Shown here: positions 1-4,436 of the stretch, one piece after another
Numbering within the stretch: the first letter of the stretch is position 1
How the letters are laid out: every line of letters starts with the position of its first letter
Assembly (NCBI GenBank): GCA_002372315.1
Contig: DFFU01000014.1
Location: 1 to 7,712 of the forward strand
Reading direction: 5' to 3'
DNA: 7,712 bases
DNA from: Alphaproteobacteria bacterium UBA3768
GTDB taxonomy: Bacteria; Pseudomonadota; Alphaproteobacteria; CAAHEQ01; UBA3637
Made by a program: the position numbers and the translations under genes
Notes under the pieces: model-generated
The model's input: the letters and a program-made list of their open reading frames with translations, nothing else
What the model was told of the DNA's origin: nothing
Databases searched by the model: none

Positions 1-68
1 CTCTGCGCGCTTGCATGATTAAACTGCGTCAAAACTAATTTTAGGGTTATAGACCTGTATGCGCCTTA

Positions 69-350
69 CTAAACCGCTTCTTTAAGAACGGCTTCGGGGT
101 TAAAGTTGACATTAGCAGAAGGCGTATGTTTTTCATACTGATTCAATAAAAAGCGAAAATAGGTCAATACAAATAATCGTGTCGCAGCAGATAAACCACT
201 GGGCCCCTTTGTCCGATCTATCTTAGAACATAACTGATGAATCGTAATCCCTTCCCTTTGGCAAATATCCGATAAGGATATCCATGTTTCACGGTCCAAG
301 CGCATACTTGTCCGCCGACCATTCACAATCACATTTTTACATACTAACAT
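69..350 (-). CDS. RHH_4-type ribbon-helix-helix DNA-binding protein
   Basis: A 93-residue protein with the pattern of the alphaproteobacterial ribbon-helix-helix family (RHH_4 type). A short beta ribbon lies around residues 12-20 (RRTSMRLDR), helix A around 20-33 (ETWISLSDICQREG) and helix B around 36-47 (TIHQLCSKIDR), followed by the family-typical SGLSAATRLFVL segment at 51-62. Such proteins dimerise and place the ribbon in the major groove; many are small repressors, and the target here is unknown. The start is secure because AAAGGAGG lies just upstream of the ATG on the minus strand. It is the only gene of its transcription unit in view. Its promoter carries repeated GTATG/CATAC half-sites (361-396), so autoregulation is the natural guess. 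The tail after residue 75 looks disordered. The family is called from pattern only. Confidence 0.85.
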   Translation of the reverse strand: MLVCKNVIVNGRRTSMRLDRETWISLSDICQREGITIHQLCSKIDRTKGPSGLSAATRLFVLTYFRFLLNQYEKHTPSANVNFNPEAVLKEAV

Positions 351-360
351 TTATACCTCC

Positions 361-396
361 TTTGTATGTCATACTTATAGGTACTTTTCATACAAA
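361..396. promoter_or_regulatory. Putative RHH operator: GTATG/CATAC inverted repeats
   Basis: TTTGTATG (361-368) and CATACAAA (389-396) are perfect 8-bp inverted copies, and a third half-site CATAC (370-374) makes an 11-bp palindrome GTATGTCATAC (364-374). One arm lies in the spacer between -35 and -10 and the others cover the edge of the -10 box and the start site. A dimeric ribbon-helix-helix protein bound here would block RNA polymerase. The link to the protein encoded immediately downstream is inference. Confidence 0.55.
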
Positions 397-402
397 TTGC
401 AA
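374..402 (-). promoter_or_regulatory. Sigma-70 promoter of the RHH gene
   Basis: Read on the minus strand, a -35 box TTGCAA (397-402) is followed by a 17-bp spacer and a -10 box TATAAG (374-379). Transcription would start near 367, giving a short leader that includes the AAAGGAGG ribosome binding site before the ATG at 350. The spacing is ideal and the -10 box matches five of six consensus bases. Confidence 0.65.
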
Positions 403-567
403 CCATAAAATATTATTTATAATTATATTTCTCGCTTTTGGTGTAGAAATTCTTTGTTTGCTATTATCTGCTAAATAATTTCTTTTCAGAAGCAATAGTC
501 CTTTTGAATACTTGATAAAATTTTATTGTGCTCCACCTTAACGATTGTTCAACATAAAGGAGGGAAT

Positions 568-894
568 ATGAACAAATTATTAATTGCAACAGTTGTTGCA
601 GGGATTGCCTTTGGCGTTCAAGCCAAAAATACTATACCTACCAATTCTGTTTTAGAAGTAATGACTTTTCAAGATGATACACCTGTTGTCTTGCGTGGCA
701 AAATTGATAAACCACTAGGTCACGGAAAATATCAATTTTCTGATCAAACAGGCACTATCATTTTGGATATAGATGATGAAGTGATTGGCAATACCCAAAT
801 CATCAATGAAGATATCATTGAAATTCATGGAGAAGTAGATAAAGGCTGGTTTTCCACCGAAGTTGATGTGGAAGAAATTATGCCCAGCAAATAA
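568..894 (+). CDS. Secreted bacterial OB-fold (BOF, YgiW/YdeI-type) protein
   Basis: A 108-residue exported protein. The first 19 residues form a classical signal peptide (MNKLL, then a hydrophobic core, ending VQA before K20), so the mature protein is probably periplasmic. The rest matches the BOF family (YgiW/YdeI, NirD-type naming): VVLRGKID at 40-47, GKYQFSDQTGTIILDID at 53-69 and an IEIHGEVDKGW stretch at 85-94. In Enterobacteria members are linked to tolerance of peroxide, acid or cationic peptides, but the biochemical function is unclear; ligand binding by the OB fold is assumed. The start at 568 is chosen over an in-frame upstream alternative at 526 because AAAGGAGGG (556-564) directly precedes it and the signal peptide begins there. 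It reads toward tRNA-Lys; no clear intrinsic terminator is seen between them. Confidence 0.88.
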   Translation: MNKLLIATVVAGIAFGVQAKNTIPTNSVLEVMTFQDDTPVVLRGKIDKPLGHGKYQFSDQTGTIILDIDDEVIGNTQIINEDIIEIHGEVDKGWFSTEVDVEEIMPSK

Positions 895-923
895 ACGATA
901 AAGCGCGCCCGTCTAAAAAACTA

Positions 924-952
924 TTGACATTTTGGGATAATTCGGTTATACT
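924..952 (+). promoter_or_regulatory. Consensus promoter of tRNA-Lys
   Basis: A perfect -35 box TTGACA (924-929), a 17-bp spacer and a -10 box TATACT (947-952) lie just upstream of the tRNA. Transcription would start around 958-960, leaving a leader of about five bases before the mature tRNA 5' end, to be removed by RNase P. The near-consensus strength suits a stable RNA gene. Confidence 0.85.
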
Positions 953-964
953 CTATGCTCAGTG

Positions 965-1017
<53 letters not shown>

Positions 1018-1040
<23 letters not shown>

Positions 1041-1150
1041 TTTAATACAGCCACTGTTTAATCGGTGGCTTTTTCTTTATTTTCCAAGCGCTTGCATGAG
1101 TTCGAAAATAGTAAAATCAAAAACCGCCAAAAATTTGGCAGCTTCGAACT
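1018..1150 (+). repeat. Composite repeat, copy A (tRNA 3' end to TTCGAA palindrome)
   Basis: Copy A contains, in order: the tRNA T-loop TTCGAG (1018-1023), the acceptor end CCCACCA (1034-1040), the terminator hairpin (1049-1070), TTTCCAAGC..TTGCATGAG (from about 1081), a left arm AGTTCGAA (1099-1106), a small inner hairpin GCCAAA-AA-TTTGGC (1126-1139) and a right arm TTCGAACT (1143-1150). From CCCACCA to GAGTTCGAAA, hand alignment gives about 65 of 75 identities with each of copies B and C. The three TTCGA boxes start 83 and 42 bases apart. On the minus strand the inner hairpin, followed by a T-rich run, may also terminate the gene that ends at 1167. Confidence 0.85.
1049..1080 (+). terminator. 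Rho-independent terminator of tRNA-Lys
   Basis: AGCCACTG (1049-1056) pairs with CGGTGGCT (1063-1070) through one G-T wobble around a six-base loop, and is followed at once by TTTTTCTTTATTTT. It starts eight bases after the CCA end. The same hairpin recurs twice downstream without a tRNA in front of it. Confidence 0.9.
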
Positions 1151-1166
1151 TTAAAAAAATTCAGAC

Positions 1167-1517
1167 TTAACTACGTTGTCTGACTTTTGCATTTTTCCTA
1201 AGTGGCAAAGTAAATGTAGTTGCCATAGCCAAAGGTAGGGCTATTGATAGTTTAGTTTTTTTATTACAATTTGAAGAGAATACAGCACACAAAGCAATCA
1301 AATATAAAGCCATTACTTTGCTTTTATGTGAAATATTTTCTCGTGTTTCTTTCCTTATTTTAAAAGGATGCTTTTTGCGTGAGGATTCTGATGTTTTATT
1401 GGGCAAAGCAAATGTGTATGAATGATTAAAAACGCGTTTCCTACGCGCTGCTATTTCTTCCACAGTAACACAAGGTTTTCCAGAATGATCAAACCCCATA
1501 GCTTCATGAACTAACAT
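1167..1517 (-). CDS. Small two-helix membrane protein, function unknown
   Basis: I do not recognise this 116-residue protein. The first 65 residues are polar and basic (EEIAARRKRVFNHSY at 20-34; a Lys/Arg-rich stretch at 46-68). Two hydrophobic segments follow, about 68-83 (VMALYLIALCAVF core) and 89-106 (LSIALPLAMATTFTLPL), separated by a short basic turn, and the protein ends in a basic tail. This predicts a helical hairpin in the inner membrane with both ends in the cytoplasm. The start ATG at 1517 is chosen because AAAGGA (1526-1531) precedes it by eight bases and a promoter lies just upstream; a GTG at 1556 would fall upstream of that promoter's -10 box. It is flanked by repeat copies A and B. 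A toxin- or holin-like role is possible on size and topology but unproven. Confidence 0.55.
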   Translation of the reverse strand: MLVHEAMGFDHSGKPCVTVEEIAARRKRVFNHSYTFALPNKTSESSRKKHPFKIRKETRENISHKSKVMALYLIALCAVFSSNCNKKTKLSIALPLAMATTFTLPLRKNAKVRQRS

Positions 1518-1546
1518 AAAATTATTCCTTTCCATCAACTGGCTCC

Positions 1547-1575
1547 AGTTTAACACATTTTTTACTTGAAGTCAA
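1547..1575 (-). promoter_or_regulatory. Promoter in repeat copy B, driving the two-helix protein gene
   Basis: Minus-strand reading gives TTGACT (1570-1575), a 17-bp spacer and TAAACT (1547-1552). It aligns with the stronger promoter in copy C, including the shared AACTTGAC and TAAAAAAT stretches, so the promoter is part of the repeated unit rather than of the individual gene. Confidence 0.6.
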
Positions 1576-1757
1576 GTTTTTGATTCTGTCTTCCAACTCC
1601 TTTAATTCGTCCCAATTTGTTCGAAGATAGCATACACTCCCCCACCAATTATAACAGCCACCATTTAATCGGTGGCTGTTTCTTTTGTTTCCAAGCATTT
1701 GCATGAGTTCGAAATTAAAATTTCTTCAAAAGATTAAAATCTTGGCAGTTTCGAACT
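1571..1757 (+). repeat. Composite repeat, copy B
   Basis: This copy holds GTTCGAA (1619-1625), a degenerate tRNA-tail-like stretch ending CCCACCA (1641-1647), a perfect 9-bp terminator-like hairpin ACAGCCACC/GGTGGCTGT (1654-1662 with 1671-1679), TTTCCAAGCATTTGCATGAG, a left arm AGTTCGAAA (1706-1714), an inner hairpin AAGATT-AA-AATCTT (1730-1743) and a right arm TTTCGAACT (1749-1757). TTCGAA boxes start at 1620, 1708 and 1750, spaced 88 and 42. Similarity to copy C extends leftward to the GTCAAG at 1571, further than to copy A, where the real tRNA takes over. There is no tRNA body upstream of the tail. Confidence 0.85.
1654..1692 (+). terminator. Orphan terminator hairpin in repeat copy B
   Basis: A 9-bp perfect stem (ACAGCCACC with GGTGGCTGT, eight-base loop) is followed by TTTCTTTTGTTT. 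It is oriented to stop plus-strand transcription, yet there is no plus-strand gene in front of it; the flanking genes are on the minus strand. It is best explained as a carried-along copy of the tRNA-Lys terminator. Confidence 0.7.
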
Positions 1758-1772
1758 TTTTGAAGTAAAATT

Positions 1773-2150
1773 TTATTCGTGTGTGCGGGCTTTTACGGCT
1801 GTAGACGAACTACGAGAAGTTTTTGTTGCAATTTTACTAGGAACTTCCTTTTGAACGATTTTGTAAAATTCTTCGCGTTCTTCCTTTGAAGCAGACATAA
1901 AAGCAGAAACTCCATTTTTAATGACAGATGCTTTCTCACTCTTACCTGTTAAAATTGATGAAAGCGAGCGACTTATTATCCCTCTAAATCGCAAAAAATC
2001 TTCTTCTATTTGATTGCGGGTTTTATATGTGGGATAAGTAGTGGGATGCAGATTTTCACGACATTGAGCCATTGATTGTAGCCAGTAAAGTCTTTCATCT
2101 GATTTTAACTTTTGCATTTCTTTTGCTAAATTTTCTAAATCTTTTTGCAT
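1773..2150 (-). CDS. Small charged helical protein, function unknown
   Basis: An unrecognised 125-residue soluble protein. Residues 1-33 look like an amphipathic, possibly coiled-coil helix (LENLAKEMQKLKSDERLYWL). A middle part rich in Arg and Ser follows (FLRFRGIISRSLSSIL, about 53-68), then a second charged helix around 85-103 (SAFMSASKEEREEFYKIVQK) and a Ser/Thr/Lys/Arg-rich tail ending HE. No signal peptide or membrane segment is seen. The ATG at 2150 is preferred over a TTG at 2168 because AAAGGA (2160-2165) sits nine bases upstream of it. A consensus promoter lies just before it in repeat copy C. It occupies the middle unit between copies B and C. Confidence 0.6.
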   Translation of the reverse strand: MQKDLENLAKEMQKLKSDERLYWLQSMAQCRENLHPTTYPTYKTRNQIEEDFLRFRGIISRSLSSILTGKSEKASVIKNGVSAFMSASKEEREEFYKIVQKEVPSKIATKTSRSSSTAVKARTHE

Positions 2151-2186
2151 GGGAGGAGATCCTTTCAATCGTTTAAAACGGCTGTC

Positions 2187-2215
2187 ATTATAGCATATTT
2201 TTTATTTTGTGTCAA
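2187..2215 (-). promoter_or_regulatory. Perfect consensus promoter in repeat copy C
   Basis: On the minus strand TTGACA (2210-2215), a 17-bp spacer and TATAAT (2187-2192) match the sigma-70 consensus at all twelve positions. Transcription would start near 2180 and drive the charged helical protein gene starting at 2150. Such a strong promoter on a small accessory gene is noteworthy. Confidence 0.85.
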
Positions 2216-2400
2216 GTTTTTTATCATTTTCCACCAATCCTCTTAATTCATCCACATTTGTTCGAAGATAGCGTACACTCGCCCACCATTTATAACAGCC
2301 ACCGGTTAAACGGTGGCTTTTTCTTTTGTTTCCAAGCATTTGCATGAGTTTGAAACTAGAAAAATTAAAAAAACGCTAAAAATTTGGTATTTTCGAACTC
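2211..2400 (+). repeat. Composite repeat, copy C
   Basis: The same order as copy B: GTTCGAA (2260-2266), a tRNA-tail-like GCCCACCA (2281-2288), hairpin AGCCACCG/CGGTGGCT (2297-2304 with 2311-2318), TTTCCAAGCATTTGCATGAG, left arm GAGTTTGAAA (2346-2355), an inner hairpin GCTAAA-AA-TTTGGT (2375-2388, two wobble pairs) and right arm TTTCGAACTC (2391-2400). The box spacing is 88 and 43 bases. The terminator hairpins of A, B and C start at 1049, 1654 and 2297, so the repeating unit is roughly 605-645 bases. Confidence 0.85.
2297..2331 (+). terminator. Orphan terminator hairpin in repeat copy C
   Basis: An 8-bp perfect stem (AGCCACCG with CGGTGGCT, loop GTTAAA) is followed by TTTTTCTTTTGTTT. As in copy B it faces the plus strand but has no plus-strand gene to terminate. 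Confidence 0.7.
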
Positions 2401-2445
2401 TTGAAATAAAATCCAGAAAAGTCTTGCCCTTATCCAAAAAATTTA

Positions 2446-2865
2446 TCAGAGACTAATATACGGATATTCTTTTATTTTTTGTTTCAGTCTTTCAGTATCT
2501 ACTGTCACTTCATCTTCAAAAATCAATTCATCCATCGCACATTTTTCTATCGATTGGTAGGTAGAACCCATTTTATAAAAAGCAATCTTTTTTCCCAATT
2601 CCATCGCATACTCTATCTCAAAAATGCAACCATCAGCAATTTCACCAAAAAACCATACTTCATCTGAACGAGCAATCAAATTATTATTTCCATTACGAAC
2701 TAAATCTCTGTCCACAAGTTCATATAGAAAATATCCAAATACATTAAAAGGGTTAAGAGGTATGCCTCCATGTTCAAAAACATATTTACAAACAAGCATC
2801 CTCATAAAAAAGTTCTTTTTTGATTGCGCTGTAAAAACAACTGATTTCTTTTCAATTGAGTTCAT
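2446..2865 (-). CDS. Nucleoside 2-deoxyribosyltransferase-like protein
   Basis: A 139-residue protein resembling the nucleoside deoxyribosyltransferase/DUF4406 superfamily, a Rossmann-like fold. The pattern is an N-terminal strand VVFTAQSKKNFFMRMLVCKYV (split at residues 9-18 and 19-29), GGIPLNPF at 33-40, and the diagnostic block SDEVWFFG (67-74), D78-G79, FEIEYAMELGKKIAFY (82-97). E83 aligns by eye with the catalytic glutamate in the family motif 'GTAFEIGYA'. True family enzymes exchange or hydrolyse the base of deoxynucleosides; relatives act on other nucleotides, and some serve in phage-host conflict. The usual 'GT' before the Glu is replaced by G79-C80-I81, so the substrate is uncertain. 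AAAGGA six bases upstream supports the ATG at 2865. It may be co-transcribed with the 68-residue gene that ends 102 bases upstream. Confidence 0.65.
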   Translation of the reverse strand: MNSIEKKSVVFTAQSKKNFFMRMLVCKYVFEHGGIPLNPFNVFGYFLYELVDRDLVRNGNNNLIARSDEVWFFGEIADGCIFEIEYAMELGKKIAFYKMGSTYQSIEKCAMDELIFEDEVTVDTERLKQKIKEYPYISL

Positions 2866-2967
2866 ATTTTTTCCTTTAAAATCATTGTAATCCTTTCCAG
2901 AATCAAAGATTTTATAATCACGGTATTATTTCACAAACTCAAAAGAGGAAAGCGGATTCAAATGAAT

Positions 2968-3174
2968 CTATTCTCGTGTTTTTCCCGACAATTGAGCTGC
3001 ATTTGCATCGACCTGTTGAGTAGAGCTCTTCATCTTTTGACACAAGCGAACAAAATCTTCATTTGTAATCATGCGAGGAGTGGACTTAGAGCTAGACCGA
3101 TTACAAGGATAATTAACAATCAATGAGGATGCCATAAATTCTTTTAATGTTAAAGGGGCTTTTTTTGTTGTCAT
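2968..3174 (-). CDS. Small hypothetical protein (68 residues)
   Basis: An unrecognised 68-residue protein, polar and basic: an N-terminal TTKKAPLTLKEFMASSLIV, a Ser/Lys-rich centre (NRSSSKSTPRM, 25-35) and a predicted helix NEDFVRLCQKMKSS (38-51). No membrane segment or signal peptide is evident. The ATG at 3174 is chosen because AAGGAG precedes it by six bases on the minus strand; an upstream start at 3210 would lie above the likely transcription start. It sits immediately downstream of tadA, and its promoter reuses the tadA stop region. It could be the first gene of a unit with the deoxyribosyltransferase-like gene. Confidence 0.55.
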   Translation of the reverse strand: MTTKKAPLTLKEFMASSLIVNYPCNRSSSKSTPRMITNEDFVRLCQKMKSSTQQVDANAAQLSGKTRE

Positions 3175-3200
3175 TTCTCTCTCCTTGTTTTGTTGAGCGC

Positions 3201-3229
3201 AAGTTAGCACAAACTAATTTTTTTGTCAA
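3201..3229 (-). promoter_or_regulatory. Promoter of the 68-residue gene, overlapping the tadA stop
   Basis: Minus-strand TTGACA (3224-3229) is followed by a 17-bp spacer and TAACTT (3201-3206), preceded by TGC as an extended -10. The -35 box contains the TGA stop codon of tadA (3226-3228). The -10 box is weak (three of six), so the assignment leans on the perfect -35 box, the spacing and the TGn motif. Confidence 0.5.
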
Positions 3230-3720
3230 CAAAAATTATTTTTATTTTTAATTTTTTTAAAATCTCGTTTTTTTTGGAAAAAATCGTGCATTATTTGACC
3301 GCATTTGGGAATATTCTTCAGCTGACTTTTGATTTTATGGTGTGTTTGTAAACGCATAAAAACTTTGGCCCCCTGTCGCACCCCTCCTGTTTTGGGATCT
3401 GTTGCGCCATAATAAAGGGCATCCAACCTAGCCCACGCAATTGCAGCTGCGCACATAGTACAAGGCTCTAGTGTAACAAACATAGAATATCCATCCAAAA
3501 ATTTGCGATTCAATTTTTTACAAGCCTTGCGAATGGCCAACATTTCAGCATGTGCCAAAACATCTTTTTTACGTTCTGTTTGGTTATAGGCTGTGGTTAA
3601 AATTTCACCCGTTTCTGTATTAAAGATAGCAGCACCCACAGGGACTTCATCAGACTGAAAAGCCTTTTGAGCACATAGAAGAGCTTTTTTTATAATCTTT
3701 TTACTTTCTTTTTTTTCCAT
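3226..3720 (-). CDS. tadA: tRNA adenosine(34) deaminase TadA
   Basis: A 164-residue zinc deaminase that converts A34 to inosine in tRNA-Arg(ACG), letting one tRNA read CGU, CGC and CGA. The active site is fully visible: DEVPVGA at 24-30, H57-A-E59 with the zinc ligand His and the proton-shuttling Glu, and P86-C87-T-M-C90 with the two zinc-binding cysteines. YYGATDPKTGG (103-113) is also family-typical. The C-terminus carries a very basic Lys/Asn-rich tail (KKRDFKKIKNKNN, about 150-162) encoded by AT-rich DNA, which looks like sequence drift and not a domain. It is divergent from the rluB-type gene with only 20 bp between starts, the arrangement common in Alphaproteobacteria. No Shine-Dalgarno precedes the ATG. 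Confidence 0.95.
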   Translation of the reverse strand: MEKKESKKIIKKALLCAQKAFQSDEVPVGAAIFNTETGEILTTAYNQTERKKDVLAHAEMLAIRKACKKLNRKFLDGYSMFVTLEPCTMCAAAIAWARLDALYYGATDPKTGGVRQGAKVFMRLQTHHKIKSQLKNIPKCGQIMHDFFQKKRDFKKIKNKNNFC

Positions 3721-3722
3721 AT

Positions 3723-3731
3723 TGGTATAAT
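3723..3731 (+). promoter_or_regulatory. Extended -10 promoter between tadA and rluB
   Basis: TGG followed by TATAAT (3726-3731) forms an extended -10 box; a -35-like TTTACT (3700-3705) is at a poor 20-bp distance. The start site would fall at about 3737-3738, only three or four bases before the rluB ATG at 3741. On the opposite strand the same AT core reads TATTAT (3727-3732) and could serve tadA. Confidence 0.5.
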
Positions 3732-3740
3732 ATCACACTT

Positions 3741-4436
3741 ATGACAGAAAAGAAAGAAAGAATTGCAAAAAAGATGGCAGATGCTGGTTTATGTTCACGT
3801 CGTGAAGCTGAACGCTGGATTTTATCAGGTCGTGTTCAAGTGAATGGAAAAGTGTTGGAAACGCCAGCCTGTGTCGTGGGTTCTGAAGACATTGTTTTAG
3901 TGGATGGGAAGTCTTTGGCACAAAAATCTCAAACCCGCGTTTGGATGTATCATAAGCCAGCTGGATTGATTGTATCAGCACATGACCCTCAGGGGCGCAG
4001 TACGATTTTTGAACATTTACCCAAAAGTATGCCTCGTGTGATTTCTGTGGGACGACTGGATCTAAATTCAGAAGGGCTCTTGTTGTTGACCAATGATGGG
4101 GCTTGGGCTCGCAAGATGGAATTGCCCGCCAATGGTTGGGAAAGAACTTATCGTGTCCGTGTGCATGGGGTAGTGTCTGGGGAAATGTTGGGGCGTTTAA
4201 GTAAAGGTGTGAAGGTAGATGGAATTCAGTATGCGCCTTGCCAAGTAGAAGTAGAGCGTAAACAGGGAACAAATACATGGCTCAAAATGACTTTACATGA
4301 AGGTAAAAATCGTGAAATTAGAAAATTGATGAATTTTTTTGGATTAGAAGTGTCGCGTTTGATTCGAATTTCTTATGGTCCTTATCAATTAGGAACATTG
4401 AAACCGGGTGCGGTTCAGGAGGCTCCATGCGCCTAA
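3741..4436 (+). CDS. rluB: 23S rRNA pseudouridine synthase, RluB/RsuA family
   Basis: A 231-residue enzyme that isomerises a uridine in ribosomal RNA to pseudouridine. An S4 RNA-binding domain occupies residues 5-50 (RIAKKMADAGLCSRREAERW, then VQVNGK). The catalytic domain begins near 67 (MYHKPAGLIVS) and contains the family motif at 104-120 with catalytic Asp107 in GRLDLNSEGLLLLTNDG. TLHEGKNREIRKLM (184-197) is the C-terminal RsuA/RluB/RluE/RluF signature. The position and alphaproteobacterial context favour RluB (modification near position 2605 of 23S rRNA) over RsuA, but the motifs alone do not separate them. It lacks a long Arg/Pro-rich tail seen in many alphaproteobacterial homologues. 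It starts the rightward operon and overlaps rsmD by 10 bases. Confidence 0.9.
   Translation: MTEKKERIAKKMADAGLCSRREAERWILSGRVQVNGKVLETPACVVGSEDIVLVDGKSLAQKSQTRVWMYHKPAGLIVSAHDPQGRSTIFEHLPKSMPRVISVGRLDLNSEGLLLLTNDGAWARKMELPANGWERTYRVRVHGVVSGEMLGRLSKGVKVDGIQYAPCQVEVERKQGTNTWLKMTLHEGKNREIRKLMNFFGLEVSRLIRISYGPYQLGTLKPGAVQEAPCA

Noticed and set aside
284..478. Plus-strand 64-codon frame over the RHH gene start
   Set aside because: It overlaps the well-supported RHH start, promoter and operator on the other strand and has no Shine-Dalgarno; its hydrophobic content comes from AT-rich DNA.
504..529. Promoter for the BOF protein gene (TTGAAT with a downstream TATTGT)
   Set aside because: The spacing is only 14 bp and alternatives nearby are equally weak, so no specific promoter is called.
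903..910. GCGCGCCC before the tRNA promoter as another attachment scar
   Set aside because: Only eight bases match the tRNA acceptor end (1029-1036); the flanks differ, so chance is a sufficient explanation.
1522..1704. Minus-strand frame of 60 codons within repeat B, with a 47-codon counterpart at 2202-2345 in repeat C (shared start MQMLGNKR, later WW and YLRTN)
   Set aside because: The first 34 codons align without gaps, but by hand count differences are about six amino-acid-changing codons to two silent ones, the tail lengths differ, copy A has an early stop (TAA after six codons), and the frame runs through the terminator hairpin and promoter. It fits a repeated non-coding element better than a selected protein.
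2479..2890. Two plus-strand frames opposite the deoxyribosyltransferase-like gene
   Set aside because: They are antisense shadows rich in Phe/Lys/Ser with no ribosome binding site; the minus-strand protein has a family pattern and a proper start.
3739..4278. Long minus-strand frame opposite the rluB-type gene
   Set aside because: It is fully antisense to a gene with complete family motifs and shows no ribosome binding site or recognisable domain.
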